Assembly (NCBI RefSeq): GCF_958450345.1
Contig: NC_088780.1
Coordinates: forward strand, 103,428,226 to 103,492,225
Reading direction: 5' to 3'
DNA: 64,000 bases
Source of the DNA: Calliphora vicina
Lineage: Eukaryota > Arthropoda > Insecta > Diptera > Calliphoridae
A program made the translations under genes and the position numbers. Shown piece by piece: positions 28,401 through 43,400 of the stretch. Numbering within the stretch: the stretch's first letter is position 1; every line of letters starts with the position of its first letter. The notes beneath the pieces were generated by a model, which worked only from the letters and a program-made list of their open reading frames with translations, had not been told where the DNA came from and searched no databases.

Positions 28401-31400
28401 ACATTATTTCATTGTTATGTTGAAATATAACATATGAATACATACTAGCAAAATAGTAAAAATTTTAATAAAATTTATATCAAACATTTTTATTTCGTTT
28501 TCTTGGGAAAATTTTACAAAAGACTTCATTTTAAGTTAATTTATATTTATAACAGTTTATTACTGTTTTTACATACATTAAGCCTTAAGCTCAATATGAG
28601 TTGGCTTGTTTTGTTTTATAGCATACTTTGGGGCGTATGAAATATTTTTAATATTTATATATTAATCATACGACTAGTAGGTTTATAAGTTGCTTCTATT
28701 CATTACAGGAAGGAAATAGACATCTTGTCTTGTTTTGTATCATTGCATACTTTTGGGAGTATGAAATATATTTTTAATATTTAAATATTAATCATACGAC
28801 TAGTAGGTTTTTAAGTTACTTTCTATTCATTACAGGGAGTCCACAAACATTTCCGAAAAGATATCGGCAGGGACCTTAATAATTATGACATTTTTAATAA
28901 AAATCACAATATAATTGTTATTATTTGATTTTTATTTTTGTCAGAACTATTTATCAGACTCTGATTTTTATTTTTTTTTTGGTACAAAATAACGCTTTTG
29001 TGTCAGAAATTGAAAAGCGTCCTAATAGGTGTTGTAGGCCTAGGTGAGGACATACAAAAACCGATTTTAAAGATTTTGAAACAGCCTCAAAATTTTGAAA
29101 AACAATTTTAGGGCCGATTTACAAAATTGTTAACAATTATGGAAAGGCAAAGAATTAAACCTTTATTAAATGTATATTCCAAGAAATTAGGTAAGTTTTT
29201 TATAATCAGATTTCAAATTCAACAATAGTTTTTTTTAATTTTTTCTATGAAAGCCTATTATTCTTTACACAGTGTTTAAAAGACAATTTTATATAGAAAA
29301 AAACGAGACATTACAGGTTAAAATCGGTTTATATTTGCAAAAGTTATTAAATTTTTTCGAAAATAATTCGAGTTTTCGTAGCCACGGAAGAACAAACATC
29401 TTGCTAAAAGAAGAACAAAATTACAATAACTTCTGCCAAAAAAAAAAAATAGAAATCAGTATCTGACCAATATTTCTGCAAAAAACTAAAAATGAAAGTC
29501 TGACAAATATTTCTGGATGCGTGTAACTTTTTATAGGGACGACATAACTGTTAACAAGTTATTTTTATAGTATTCGAAATTTTATCGCAAATATTGATGA
29601 TATTTTAAAAAACAATTTCGAACCACCGTAGGCCCGGCATATCTAAAAAACCAAAATAAAGATGGAACAAATTTAAAAAAAAAAAAATAAATAAACATAA
29701 ATAACTCTTGACCTAAAAGTGATAATTTACATATGTATATATATTTTTCGTAGATCTTCTCCAGGACTATTTATATTTTAAATATCAGCTCATTCGGATC
29801 ATAAATAGATTTTTTGTAATTTTTTTAAAAAATGTGAAACCCAAGGTGGCGTGTAATCTTGCGAATTAAGCGTAAAGAGCTTTATTTACAACTTTGGTAT
29901 CTTTGGTGAGCCCCACTGAAATTTTCCGGCAAAAATTTTCGTAGAATATTTGAATTCTTAAATGTCCTTTTTGAAAGGACTTTATTTGATTTTCTCAAAA
30001 AAGGGTAAAATTGACACCTAAAGAGAGGAGCTAAAGGGTTAAGATCTTCCACAAAAATGATCCCCATAAAATTCCATAATATAACTCCGACCATAAGAAT
30101 TCTCTCAGATATTAACTTACAACATTTTTTTCAGTTATTCTACTACTCCCTTCGATCAAAAAATTAAAATTTTGACCCATTGTAAAAAAAAATTCCGACC
30201 AGCTGGACTATAAGTTTATTCTACAAAAATGCTCTACTCAGCATGCCCTTTCAGAATTATAGGGTCGCTATTCTGTTCCAAAAATGCTGTTGGACAGTGT
30301 TATTATATTCGGTCCCTGAATTTGTTAAAAATAGGTACACAGACACTTTTTGGTCATACAAAATTTTAAGTTGTTAAAACATGTTAAATTAGCTTTGGTT
30401 TGTCTTTTGTCGAGGTTTTAAATTCAAATTAATATAAGAATGGTGTGAACTCGCTAAATTTCAATTGTATATAACTTTTTATCCAACTTTTACAATATAA
30501 AAATTCCTTTGTATCCTAGTTTCCATATATTTTTCTAAAACTAAAACCTAGCTTTTGAACACAGGATATTGAACCAAAAACTTGTAATTGAATCAAAGAA
30601 TATCTCAAAAAATATATTTTACATTTTCTAAAGAATTCCCTCAATTATAAGTCATTGTACGGTCAACAACACATGCAAAATTCAGTATTATATTCGAACT
30701 CTTTAGGGGAGAAAACTTTATACGTTTTCTGTAATTTGGTACTTGGTACTAAACATAGAATACAATAAACATAGACAACAATTTCATCATAACGAAGCAA
30801 TAATACTAATAAATGTAGACTATACCTGATAATTTTTTATCTAGACAACCATTTTGAAGTTTAACATGATAGAAATTTATCAGGTATATCCAGGGGGTTA
30901 TGAGCTCCCAACACGATAAAAAAATTTATATTTAATACAGCAAGCGTCAAATAAATTTTATTTACTTTTCAAAATTGACATAACAAAAAATTACAAATAT
31001 GTACTATGCATTATTAAGTTTGCATTTATTTGACATGCGTTAAATCAATGTTAGACTTAATTAATATTATTGGTTATTTTGTTGAACCTTTATTATTGAA
31101 TATTACATTAGTAAATTATTCATGTGTAATTCATTAAATTGTTTTTCTTAGAAACACAATTTTATTTATTAAATTTTTATATATTCAAAGAATATCGGGG
31201 AAGCTAAATCATTGACTACTTCAGTATTTTTTTTAAATTATGACAATTACATTTCTAAAGAAATCAATTTGATGAACTTGAACCAGCATTATTCTTTGAA
31301 ATTATAAAAATTTAATAAACAAAAATGTCTTTCTATGGAAAACAATTTAATAAACTCGAGCCGGAATAATTTATTAATAAAATATTAGTGCATAATTTTA

Positions 31401-34400
31401 AAAAAATATATTTATTTCCTATAAATAAACCGTATACTTTTAATTGCTTGTAACAATTGTAACAACTCTTTATTTATTTAAATTAACAAAACAATTTAAA
31501 TAATGTGTGTATTAAACACTTTATTATTCACAAGAATACACTGGTAATACAGTTGATATTGACAATGAACACTTACAGCTTTTAGCAGCTTTAACAATGA
31601 ACAATGTTAATAACAGCATGTTATCAACATTGTTGATATGTAGAAAAAACAGTCACCTGTCAAAGGTAGAGTATAGAGTAAGTCAGCCTAAATTGTTTGG
31701 AATCACACTAAAAACTTGACATTAAGTTAAACAATTCCACATTTTCATACAACACAATAATCTTTTTAATATAAGATGACGACAAAACTTATATTTCAAT
31801 TCAAATCATTTAATTGATTGATAAGTGTCCTAGAAAATGTGTTGAAAATTAACACAATTTTTTTTTTTATTTTATAAATAAAAAAATTACGCACAATACA
31901 CATATTTATAGCACTCGTACGTTAGTCAAGTAATAAAACAATAAATATTGAATAAAATAAATAAATTTGTATTTATTTTAAACTCACTCACACCCCACAC
32001 ACCCCATGTCTGTTTCCCTACGAACTCATTTCACTGTATGATCGTTTATGTTTTAATTTCTTTGTTTTATCATTTAATTGAAAACCCCTGTCACATATCG
32101 ACAATGACGATAAGACAAATTTTTATTAAAAAAAAAAAACATGTATAAATACTGATCATATGCAATTTGTAGGAGAAAGGAGGTCAACAGGGCGTTTGAT
32201 TAATATTAAATATAATTAATTTTAACATTTTTATTTATAAAAATGTCTTCTTTGCTTAATATTTAGATTATTTATTGCTGGCAATATTGTTTTTTTTATT
32301 TTTTTGTTTTCTTATTTTATATTCTTCGATTTTCTTTTTGTGTATAAAATTTTCTTTGTATTGTTTTGTCTTTATTTTCTTGAGTTGTATATTTTTTGTT
32401 TTTGTACGCATGTCATTGTTTTGCGTTTTGTTTAAAAAACTGTCTTTGCCAAAATGTCAAAAAGAACATACATTCATAAATTAATAAAACTAACTCCCTT
32501 ATGTGGTGAATTACTTTATCCTAATTTTGGAAAAAATACTTTCCAAAAATGTATAAATTATTTTATAAAAATTTATCAAAATTTTAAAATTTTTAAAATA
32601 TTCTTTAACTTTAACCCCCATTAACACGAAGTCTGGTTATGCGTTAACTAATATTTATACTGGCGGTTAAAATTATTTTTGTATGAAAACTGTCAGTATA
32701 ACTATTAGTTAACCCATAGCCAGACTTCGTTTTACTGGGGGTAAGTATATTTATTTAATACAGGGAATATTAAACTCAATATTTTTTTTATCATAAGGGA
32801 AAAAATTTAAATTAAAAAATTTTACATGATAATAAAATAGAATAGTACTGAGTGACGTTAAGTTTAAGTCCATTTTTTTGATTTTAAGTTAATTTATATT
32901 TATTGTTGTGACTAAATGTCTTGTGTTATTTTATTTCGTTACTCTAGGGCGTATGAAATATTTTTAATTTATAAATATTAATCATACGTCTAGTAGTTTT
33001 TAGTGTAGTTTCTATTCTAGTTAATTTTATTGCAATTTTGATTAAATTTGTTAAACACAAGGGAGAGAAAATGTAGACATATTTCATATTATCAGAATGT
33101 AAATTTTGTAAACTTTTAAAAAATGTAGAAATATTTTTAATATACTTATATGTACTTATATTATTTAACAAATTACCAATGTGTAATGTAAAAAATTAAA
33201 CAAATTATACATATCGTCACCTAAAATGCAAAACAACGTATCATCAAAAAATTCGAAATTGATTTTATTATTGATTACGATTCACTACATCATATTACAT
33301 ATGTGTACAAAATTTTAATCTTTTACTACCAAAAATAACCAAGTTATAACCAAAATTGAAACTAAAGTATCATCAAGTTTATGATTTTCTTGAACAAAAT
33401 AACGTATACGCTTTGAGGAATTAATTATTAATCGTTTTTGCCTTATTTAAGGTAGTATCCTATTTTTTTTTAATAAATTTGTTGCAATTGAATATTTTTT
33501 GCAGTCTTAATGAAAATTTAAATTAATTAAAATAATAAAAACATAATAAAATTAAAAATGCATATATAAACAGCTTTTATTTAAAATAAAAAAATATTTT
33601 TATTTAAGTTTTTATTTTTTCATAAAAATTTATATTGATGATACGTTTTTTTGTTTCAGAAAATAACAATTCAAAAAAACGTAAGCCACATAACTTAAAG
33701 TGTGCTTTGAAAAAATTAGTTTTTTTTTCATAAAATATATTTCTAGAGTCACTGTAATTCAGATTTGAAAAATTTTGTTTCAATATCTCAAGTAGTTTTC
33801 ATTTTATATCGTATTTTGCTTCTCCTATAAACTTATGAAAAGTGATGTTACGTTATTTTGCATTTTAGGTGACGATATACATATCTACAGAAAGAAAAAG
33901 ATGTCTAGTTTTAAAAAATATACAAATAACTAGCTGACCGTCCCGGCTTTACTCGGTAGCTATTAATAAATTTTTACTTTGTATGGGAGGTGCCACGCCC
34001 ATTGTACCTATATAGATCAATTGTGAATCTAACCCATCCAGGGTCCCACCCAGACACACACAAACAATTTCATAGAGGAAGTGTTTTCGAGTTTAAGTTT
34101 TGAATTTGGACCTCATGGGGCATGACCAGGGGTCCCCAAAGTAGGAAACCTCAGGTATGTTACATTAAAAAAATACAAATATAGAATCTCATTGTTGAGC
34201 ATTAGATATTCACATTTCAAAACTAAATTTTCAACATTTTGACCCACCCTACTTCTGTTTTTTTATAACAGTGGCTCCAAATATTTGCCGATTTTCTCTA
34301 CTTTTCATTTGTTGGACTAACACATGTATATGGGCAATTCCATATAATCGTACATGACATGTGTACAGAATGTACATAGAGTGGAATAGATTTTGCAAAA

Positions 34401-37400
34401 ATAAGAGTATCTGAAAAATAATTTTGTCTTTATGTTCCATTCAGAGGGTACTATATATTAAAATAATAAAAAGTTCTTTCGAAATATTGTTGTCCAAAAT
34501 ATTGAGCGAAATAAGGGTATATCGTACGTAACATAAAACGGAACTCATTTTGAGGTACATGTAGAAATATGCGAAAATATTCGATTCGTGAGAGGCGTTA
34601 TGATTTCTTTTAATTTCTTACACTAAACGAAATATTTTTCCTTTATAATCCGTCATATTTAAATAAAAACAATCTTTGGATGATTTTATAATAAAGAAAA
34701 TTTAATATCGTACGTGACAGATTTTTCTCTTATAATAAAACAATATATACTCTGTAAATATATGTAAGAAAAGTGAATAGAAAAAATACATTCGGTTTCA
34801 ATAAACAATTTGACAATAGCAAAAAAACAGTCAGAGTCAAATTCACTTCATACTACAAGCTAATTGGGAGCCTAGTTTTCGCCGCAATTTTAGCCTAAAA
34901 CATACCTAAAACATTAAAAAATTAAATATAATCAGTTTAAACTATTATGTTTCTCTTTAAAATGATGTAATATGATCTAAATACTTTCACATAGTAACAT
35001 TTTATTATTTTCTTCTATTTAAATCATCTTGAAAAAAAGTTTCAAGGATTTTTGTTTTTTTCAGTCGTGGTAGCGATTCTTGTGGATGTCAAATAAAAAA
35101 GTATTATTTAAAAAGCATGACTCAGTTCAAAGTTATATGCATTTGTATTTAAAAAATTAAAAAAAGCCGATAAAAAATTTCTAAATAGCTTTATAAGAAA
35201 TTTATACACAGAGAAAACAGATTCGTGATTGCAACCGAATTTGTTGCCAATCGAATGATTCGGTTGCACATATAGCATTTTTCAGTTCTAACAACAGAAA
35301 GTCAGTTGATAAAGAAGAATTTCAATATTGTAGCCACAACTGTAAAATTCGATCACTAAGATAGAATCATTCGATTAGCAACAAATTCGGTTGCTATCAC
35401 GAATCTGTTTTCTCTGTGTACTTTTTGAAAAGTTAACTTTCCATCAAATATTTGAAATGAAACAAAAAAATAGGTCAAAAATTCTTAAAGCGCATAGTCG
35501 ATATCAAACTACAGTAACCCAGTTTAGATGGCCCAATATGTTCTTAATTATTTTGTAAAGGGTTCCGATAACCCCGCCTCTGGTATGGATATTATAGTTA
35601 AAAAACTAAAAATCCCATTTTTGGCATTTTTCAAAACTTTTTTGGGAATTTTTTTTTTTTTGTTTTTATTTTTTAATTTTCAATAGAAAAATCTATATAA
35701 ATAAATATTTAATTTTAATTTGAAAAATTTGTAAAATCATTGCAAAAGCTCAATAAAAACATTTTTTGTCATATTTTTCATAAAAGTATTCCAAAAACTA
35801 TATATAAAATTTTTTGAAAAATATACAAAATCCCCTATCTATTGATATATAATATGTCTACCTTATGTTTTTTTACGTGTAAAATTAATTGGGGAATACT
35901 TAATATCTCGCAGAGAATTTATTCCGTTTGTAATTTCTACATTTTTCATTTGTGACCCCATAAAGTATATATGTATATTCTGGATCGTTATTGAGCTTAT
36001 ATAGCCATGTCCGTCTCTTTGCTTAAATCAATTTTCAGAAGCCTCCAAATAACTTACGTACATGATTGATAATCAATATATCCGCTATAGTCTGGATTCG
36101 GTTGGTATTTAAATTCAAGAAAATCGGCCAACAAATATTTGAGATTTATGAGTTATCTGATTTACCGATATGGCCGAATATAGTTTTTTTTATTATTTCA
36201 TCTAATTCTTCTTAAAATTTGTAAAGTGCTTTTAAATAATACGTTTAGTTTGAGCTATAATATCACCACTAATATAAACAACTAGAGAAAACAATACAAA
36301 ATAATAAACAGCAATTCAAAATTTTAAATATTGAAATGTGATGATGTACATGTTTTGATGCTGATGATTAAATAAAACTTAAATTTAAAACAGTGAAAAC
36401 ATACATATCTATGTTTGTATTTAGTTTGCAAGTGTTTAAGTAATTAAAAAAACACATTTATGGCTGCTTAATAAAAAATAAATAATCATAAAAAAGCTTA
36501 AGACATTTTCAAAATGAAAATAAAAAGTCAGATTATTTAAAAATCTCAAGTAGAATACAATCACCATACAATCACATCATCATCATCATTACCAGATGAA
36601 ATTATCGAGTTGCTGTAGCCACTGACCGCTCTGAACGTAGTCGTCGTCAGCAGCGTGCGCCTAGTCAAGGATATAAAGTGCGTAAATTGAGACAAAACGC
36701 ACTCCACAGCCTCATAGAATATGTATTCAAAACATCATCAATGGCACATCAACACCATCGTCGTCATCATTTCCACATGTGTACTTTGTCATAAATAAAG
36801 CAGCGCTGTCGGCAGTAGCTGCTCGGCAGCACCAGCCCAACTTTAAACAAATTTGAATTTTATTTTATTGTACCAGCCGCATTTGTTTAATCTTTGAACA
36901 CTATTCGTATTTATTTACAAAAAAAAAACACATTCATTCTTTTTTTTGGATTTTCAAACAGATTTGTTTTAGAAAAAAGTTCATTGATTTGAAATTTGAA
37001 GAAGAAAAAAAAAATTATTCGAGCACCGAAATAAATCTTTTATTTATTTAACAGTTTCTAAACAGATTGGTTGTTAAATCTGTATGTGTGAGTGTGAATA
37101 ATGTGTTTATTTTTTAAAAATTATTATTTAATTTAACAAAATAATAAAACGCACAAAGAATATTTTTGTTGGTTTTATGAAAAATGAATAATTCATTTGT
37201 GATTTGAGTGTGATGTTTCAAATTTGTATACGTCAGCAGCCAGAAGGAAAATTCTAATGAGGGGAAAATTTTTGAAAACGTTTGGTTTAGAGAAAATAGC
37301 GGACAAAAAGAGGTGTAATGAAACATTTTTTTTTTTTTTGAATATTATGGTAATGTTTTGTTATTACTGATTGACATACTTTTTAAAAACGTCTGAATAC

Positions 37401-40400
37401 TTTTACTATTACTTAGAAGTAGTTTAGTAATGTCTGATTTATAATCAGATATATAAGTAGTTTTTTTATGTTATAAATTATAAATCGAATCAGCTGTTTC
37501 TATTTAAGCAAACTATCGGTAAATTTTTAAATTTTCTCTTTGAAGAATACAAATAACATTTCAATGTAATTAAATTTTAAGTGGTTATTTATGCAGTAGA
37601 ATATAAAGCAAGAGATAAACCATGATTTTCAAAAGAAAACGTTCAAAAATCTGGTAAATTTAATTTTTGAGAATTATTTTTCTTATGGCTATATTTAAAT
37701 AATAATTTTTTTTAGTAATTATTACACTATTTGTATGACATTTACACCATTTCCAATTGTATTTCAGAAATTTCTAATTGTATTTCAGAAATTTCTAATT
37801 ATATTTCAGAAAATTCCAATTGAATTTCAGAATATTCCAATTATATTTCAGAAATTTCCAATTATATTTCAGAATTTTCTAATTGAATTTCAGAATATTC
37901 CAATTATATTTCAGAATTTTCCATTTATAATTCAGAAATTTCTAATTGTATTTCAGAAATTTCCAATTGTATTTCAGAATTTTCCAATTGTATTTCAGAA
38001 ATTTCCATTTGTATTTCAGAATTTTTAATTTATACTTAAAAAGTTTCTAATTGTATTGCAGAATTTTCCAATTGTATTTCAGAAATATCCATTTGTATTT
38101 CAGAAAATTCTAATAGCAATACCAATGGATATTTCTGAAATACAAATAGAAAATTCTGAAATACAATTGGAAAATTCTGAAATACAATTAGAAACTTTTT
38201 AAGTATAAATTAAAAATTCTGAAATACAAATTAAAATTTCTGAAATACAATTGGAAAATTCTGAAATACAATTAGAAAATTCTGAAATACAATTAGAAAG
38301 TTCTGATATATAATTGGAATATTCTGAAATATAATTAGAAAATTCTGAAATATAATTAGAAATTTCTGAAATATAAATGGAAATTTCTGAAATATAAATG
38401 GAAATTTCTGAAATATAAATGGAAATTTCGGAACTTGAATTGGAATTTTCTGAAATACAATTAGAAACTTCTGAAATACAATTGGAAATGGTGTAGAAAC
38501 ATCAATATGTGTTTCCAAATACAATTTTATAATTTTTGGTAAAAATCGGGAAAAAAAATTTTATTTTTAAACAAAAAGGTTTTTTTAACAAAAATTCTGA
38601 TATATTATTAAACGCGCATTTCAATGATCTTTGACATGATACCAATATTTCATATGATTCCTTTGCAATATACATACATATGGGCAATTCCATTATGTCG
38701 CATGGGACATTCGTACACATTTAAAGTGAAAAATAAGTCAAAATAAATAGAATTTTTAGTTTTACAAAAGGCTTAATTTATAGCTCTTAATTAGCCCTAT
38801 AATTGGTGATAAGTTTGATTTTGGACAGGTTTTCATTTTCAAGATAATTGCAAAAAACCGAGGCATTCGCACGGGACAAATACAGAAGTCAATTTCGCGG
38901 CCAACCATTCGAACTTCAATTTTCAGCGAAACCAGAGGCAATATTTCAATGTGACTAATTTTAGAATATTGTGCATTGATGTCTGTTAAAAATAGTTTTG
39001 ATTTTACGCAAAAATTTGTTATACTTTTCTTTTTAAATTAATTTTAATCACAGTCGGACGGGACATGTTGCACGGGACATTTTTTCCATCATGATATTAA
39101 TGTAATTTCTGTTGCTTTTTTACGAAATAATTTGTAAACAAGCTTAGTATAAATGTTTTTAAATTAATAGAAGTATTCAATGTATTCATTTTAATATAAT
39201 ATCAACAAACTAAAAACGTAAGAAAAATGCAAAATAAGTAGTCTAACTGGGCCACAAAGTATACAGAGGCGACACGGCACAAAAAAATATATTTATCTCT
39301 TTCGCTCGAAACAATTTCAACTGGTTTGGTTTTGTGCTTATTTATATAGTTGTTTGTTTTAACGCACTGTCTGTATTAAACCGCAAATTTGTTTTCTCTT
39401 TCTATCGAAACAATTTCAAAAAAAGCAGATTTTAGTTTTTTTGAACTGTCAAATTTGACTGGGCTATACCTGGAATGCTTTTCATTTTTCTCCATTTTTT
39501 GTCTAAATTATATAAGCTATGTTCAATAACTAAAAGTTGTTACTAGTTAGTAACAATTGTTACTGGAAAAGCGTTCATTAACTCAAAAACTTGCAAGTAG
39601 AGAAAAAATCAAGAGCGTATAAATTTTAGAGAGTGTTCTCTCGTTGCAAACTATTACAAGTTCTATTTTGAACTCGTAATAGTTAGCAGCTTATATTTTA
39701 TATGTTTTGTGTTATTGTTTATTTATTTAAAATTTTATTTTTGAGGTGAAAAAATGCCAAAACAAAAGAATTTTCAATAAAATTAAAGAAAATGTGAGTA
39801 TTTATACATTTTAAAAGGAATAAAATAAGAAAATTGTGTATAAAACAATTGTTACTGGAAAAGCGTTCATTTACTATTTTTGAGAATTTAAGAGAGTAAT
39901 TTTGTAAATTTTGATTTGATTCTCTCGTTGCAAGTATTTACTGGGAAAGTAAATGAACAGGCCTATAACAAAGAATGCTTTTCAATCTGATCAGACGGCA
40001 TGATTTATTTAATTTATGTAAGAAAAAATAATTTTAAAATTTCACACTTACGATATCGCACGGGACCAACTTTATATGAATATCAAAATCATAAATGTTC
40101 TTATTTTTCAGTACAGTTTCTTTTATTTTAATTGTATTAAAAATCTCTGTTTGGACTCAATATTTGATAATCTTTCTGCATGTACTTTCGACGCACTGAT
40201 ACCAAATGTTGGTTTTCAATGTCTCACGGGACATCGAAATATGTGATAATGCAAAGCAAAAACTTACAGTTATTTCCAATCGCATAGTTTCTTATGCATT
40301 CTATTTTGACTCTTTGTACCCTCAGGAAGATTTAAGATATCAAAAGTCAATGCATAATGTCTCTCTTTAAGAACTTGTATCAAAACAAAATGTGCATTAT

Positions 40401-43400
40401 AAATATTCAAATCAGAAAAGTTGCCCTTGGTCGACTATGCATTCGAATATCTCAAAATGGGTTATGAATAAATGGAAAATTTCTTTACATTATTTTAATT
40501 TGATTGTTTCCCTATGAAAATGGGATAAAACAAAGTGTTTTCAAACACTTTTAATTTTCTGGTCTCGGTGGACCTTTCGATGGTATGTATATGAAAAAAG
40601 TCATAAAAACCTTAATAATGAACCCCTTTATCCTTTGATCCAGCCCACCAAATACTGATGTTAGGACAAAACTCTTTGGAAATCGAAATCGACATCGACA
40701 TATTATCCATACAAACGGGGCCACCCATATATACATACAACATATGTATGTATATTAAAAAATACTTACATATATGTATGTATGTATGTATGTATCTATG
40801 ATATGTATACAATATATGTTTAGGATTTCCTGATCATTTTAGGCATCATAAATGGAAGCCAAATTGGCTGCAGGAAGTAAAAGCCAAACTGACATCGCAG
40901 CATGCTTTCATCATAAATGTGTTTTTTTTCTCTATATATATACAAAAACACACATAAATTTAAATCTTTAGATGTAATTGTATGTACATCAGCGAAAAAA
41001 AAGTAGCACCACACCCAAAAAACCCCCTTCATGTTTAATTGTTTTTGTTGTATATTTTGGATTGTATTCGAGTTTTGAGGACATCTGACGTATAAGCGAG
41101 AACCTTCTCCACCAAAAACACAAATTTACTCTCATCTCTCCATAAAATATTCTTCCACTTTTGGACTAGAAAATTTTGATGTTCTATTGGGAACTTCATG
41201 CGCTTTTTTTAAATTATGTTCTCTGACACATGTGCAATCTGTTTGTACTGTCGCAGTTCTATAAAGGTCCTTTATTAGTTTTGCTCTCGCGGATCAATCT
41301 TTTGGCGTGAAGGGTCCATGTCTTTCAGCCTTTTCTTTATAATAAATTGCGTTGTGAATAATTTTGTTAGAAAAGCCAACCAGTCGACCAAATTCTCTAT
41401 AAGATTTTCCATCCGATATTAGTTTTTTGATTATTTCGCGTTTCTCCGCACTGGAGTCTTTTACACGATCCATTTTATTTAAAACTAGATGACCGCCCCG
41501 GCTTCGCCCGGTAGCTATTTACTAATGTTAGTTCTTCAAGTTTCTCTTATTAAGAAAAGTGAGAAGTGAAAAGAAGGCAATATATTAAAAATTTAAGGCC
41601 CTAATTTTGTAAATCACGGCACCAAAGTGATATTTATATGGAAAGCAAAAACAAAATTTCAAAAATTTTAAAAAATTGTTTTTGTTTTATATACAAAATT
41701 TTCAAATTTTTGAATTTTGGTGCGTTTGTTCTGTTAAGAATTTGTATATAAAACAAAAACAAATTTTTAAAATTTTTGAAATTTTGTTTTTGCTTTCCAT
41801 ATAAATATCACTTTGTGAAGTGATTTACAAAATTAGGGCCTAAATTTCTGAATTTCTAAATTTTTTTCTTTACAAACCATCTCCTGAAAATTTCGAATCG
41901 AATACAAAAAAAAAAACAGTCAAATCGCTCCAACAGTTCTCACATGATGCCATTACATACATGGACCATTTCATTTTTATATATATGGGGCATTTCACGT
42001 CAAGTGAAAATACCTAAGCTTTCTTTTGAGAAAAAAAAAATTAATAAAAAAAGAGTCCATTTTGGAAAAAAAAGGTCAAAAAGGTTTTTGATTTTTCAAA
42101 AAAAGTAAAAAATTGTATGTCTTGAGTTACAAAACATTTTTTTTTATAGATATCCCACTCGCATCCCACTAAGCGACAAAAAGGGTGTTAAAGGAAAACA
42201 CATAAGCTTTCTTCTGAGCAAAAAAAAAATTAAAAAATGGGTCCATTTTTTTAAAAAAAGTCAACAAAGTTTTTGATTTTGCAAAAAAATTCAAAAATTT
42301 TAAATCTTGAGTTACAAAATATTTTTGTTGATAGATATCCAACTCGCATCCCACTAAGCAACCATATAGGTCGCTTAGGAAAAGACCTAAGCTTTCTTAA
42401 AAAAAATAAAAAAAAAAAATAAAAAGGGCCCATTTTGAAAAAAAAGTCAAAAATATTTTTGATCTAAAAAAAAAAATCAAAAATATTTTATTAAATTTTT
42501 TTAATTTTTTTTTTCGAAAGATTGCATAAATAGCTATCTAAACTATTTGAGACACATTTTGCTAAGAACAATAGGTAAAATGTCAAATTTTGACCTCCTA
42601 TAACTCAGAGAGTTCTTGACCGATCTTGTTGAAAAATGGTGTCCTTGTTGAAAAAACTATCCAATAGAACTAACATTGGTGCAAATTTCATCGCGATCGG
42701 AAGACATTGATTTCAAAAGTTGGTTCACTTGACGTGAAATGCCCCATATAGATATTTGCTTTTCGTTAAACTTTATGATCGAAATAATAAAAATAAAAAT
42801 CAAATCCTTTAAAGCATTTTTGCGAAACAAAACTGTTTTTATACAAAACTAGTTGACCGCCTGCCCCGGCTTCGCCCGGTAGCATTTACTAATGTTAGTT
42901 CGTCAAGTTTCTCCAACCCACATACACCTGCCTGTTCTTATTTATTTTCAAATAAAATATCTAAATTTGTACTGCATACTTTAGGGGCTTTTTTATTACA
43001 GTTGACTGGATTCAAAAAAGCCGGTTTTAGCTTTTTTTACTAACTTAATTGAATTGTCTAACTCCAATTGATATATTTTGGGTCATTTGACACGTATGTG
43101 CTCTTTGTAGTGCAGAGAGAAGTTAATTGGTTACTTTATAAATCCCAGGTAACCTATTGTGAAGTAAATCTAAGTAACCTAGAATGTAATCACTGAGTAA
43201 TAATTAGTACAAACTGGTTTTATACAATTTGTGTTAATATAATTCTCATACAGTTTATTTCCTTCTTGCTTAAGTATACTGACATTCCATGTAATCTAGA
43301 GTGAAATCAATTGTCACTTTACTATCTATAAGTAACCTAGAGTGTAGTAACTTTAAAGGTTACTTTTGTACTGCACTTTTGAAAGTAGTTATTTTACCTA

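Noticed and set aside
37735..38524. The two 97-codon heptad frames as real proteins
   Set aside because: They are by-products of a 21-bp tandem repeat read in either arm of a foldback; no promoter or conserved domain.
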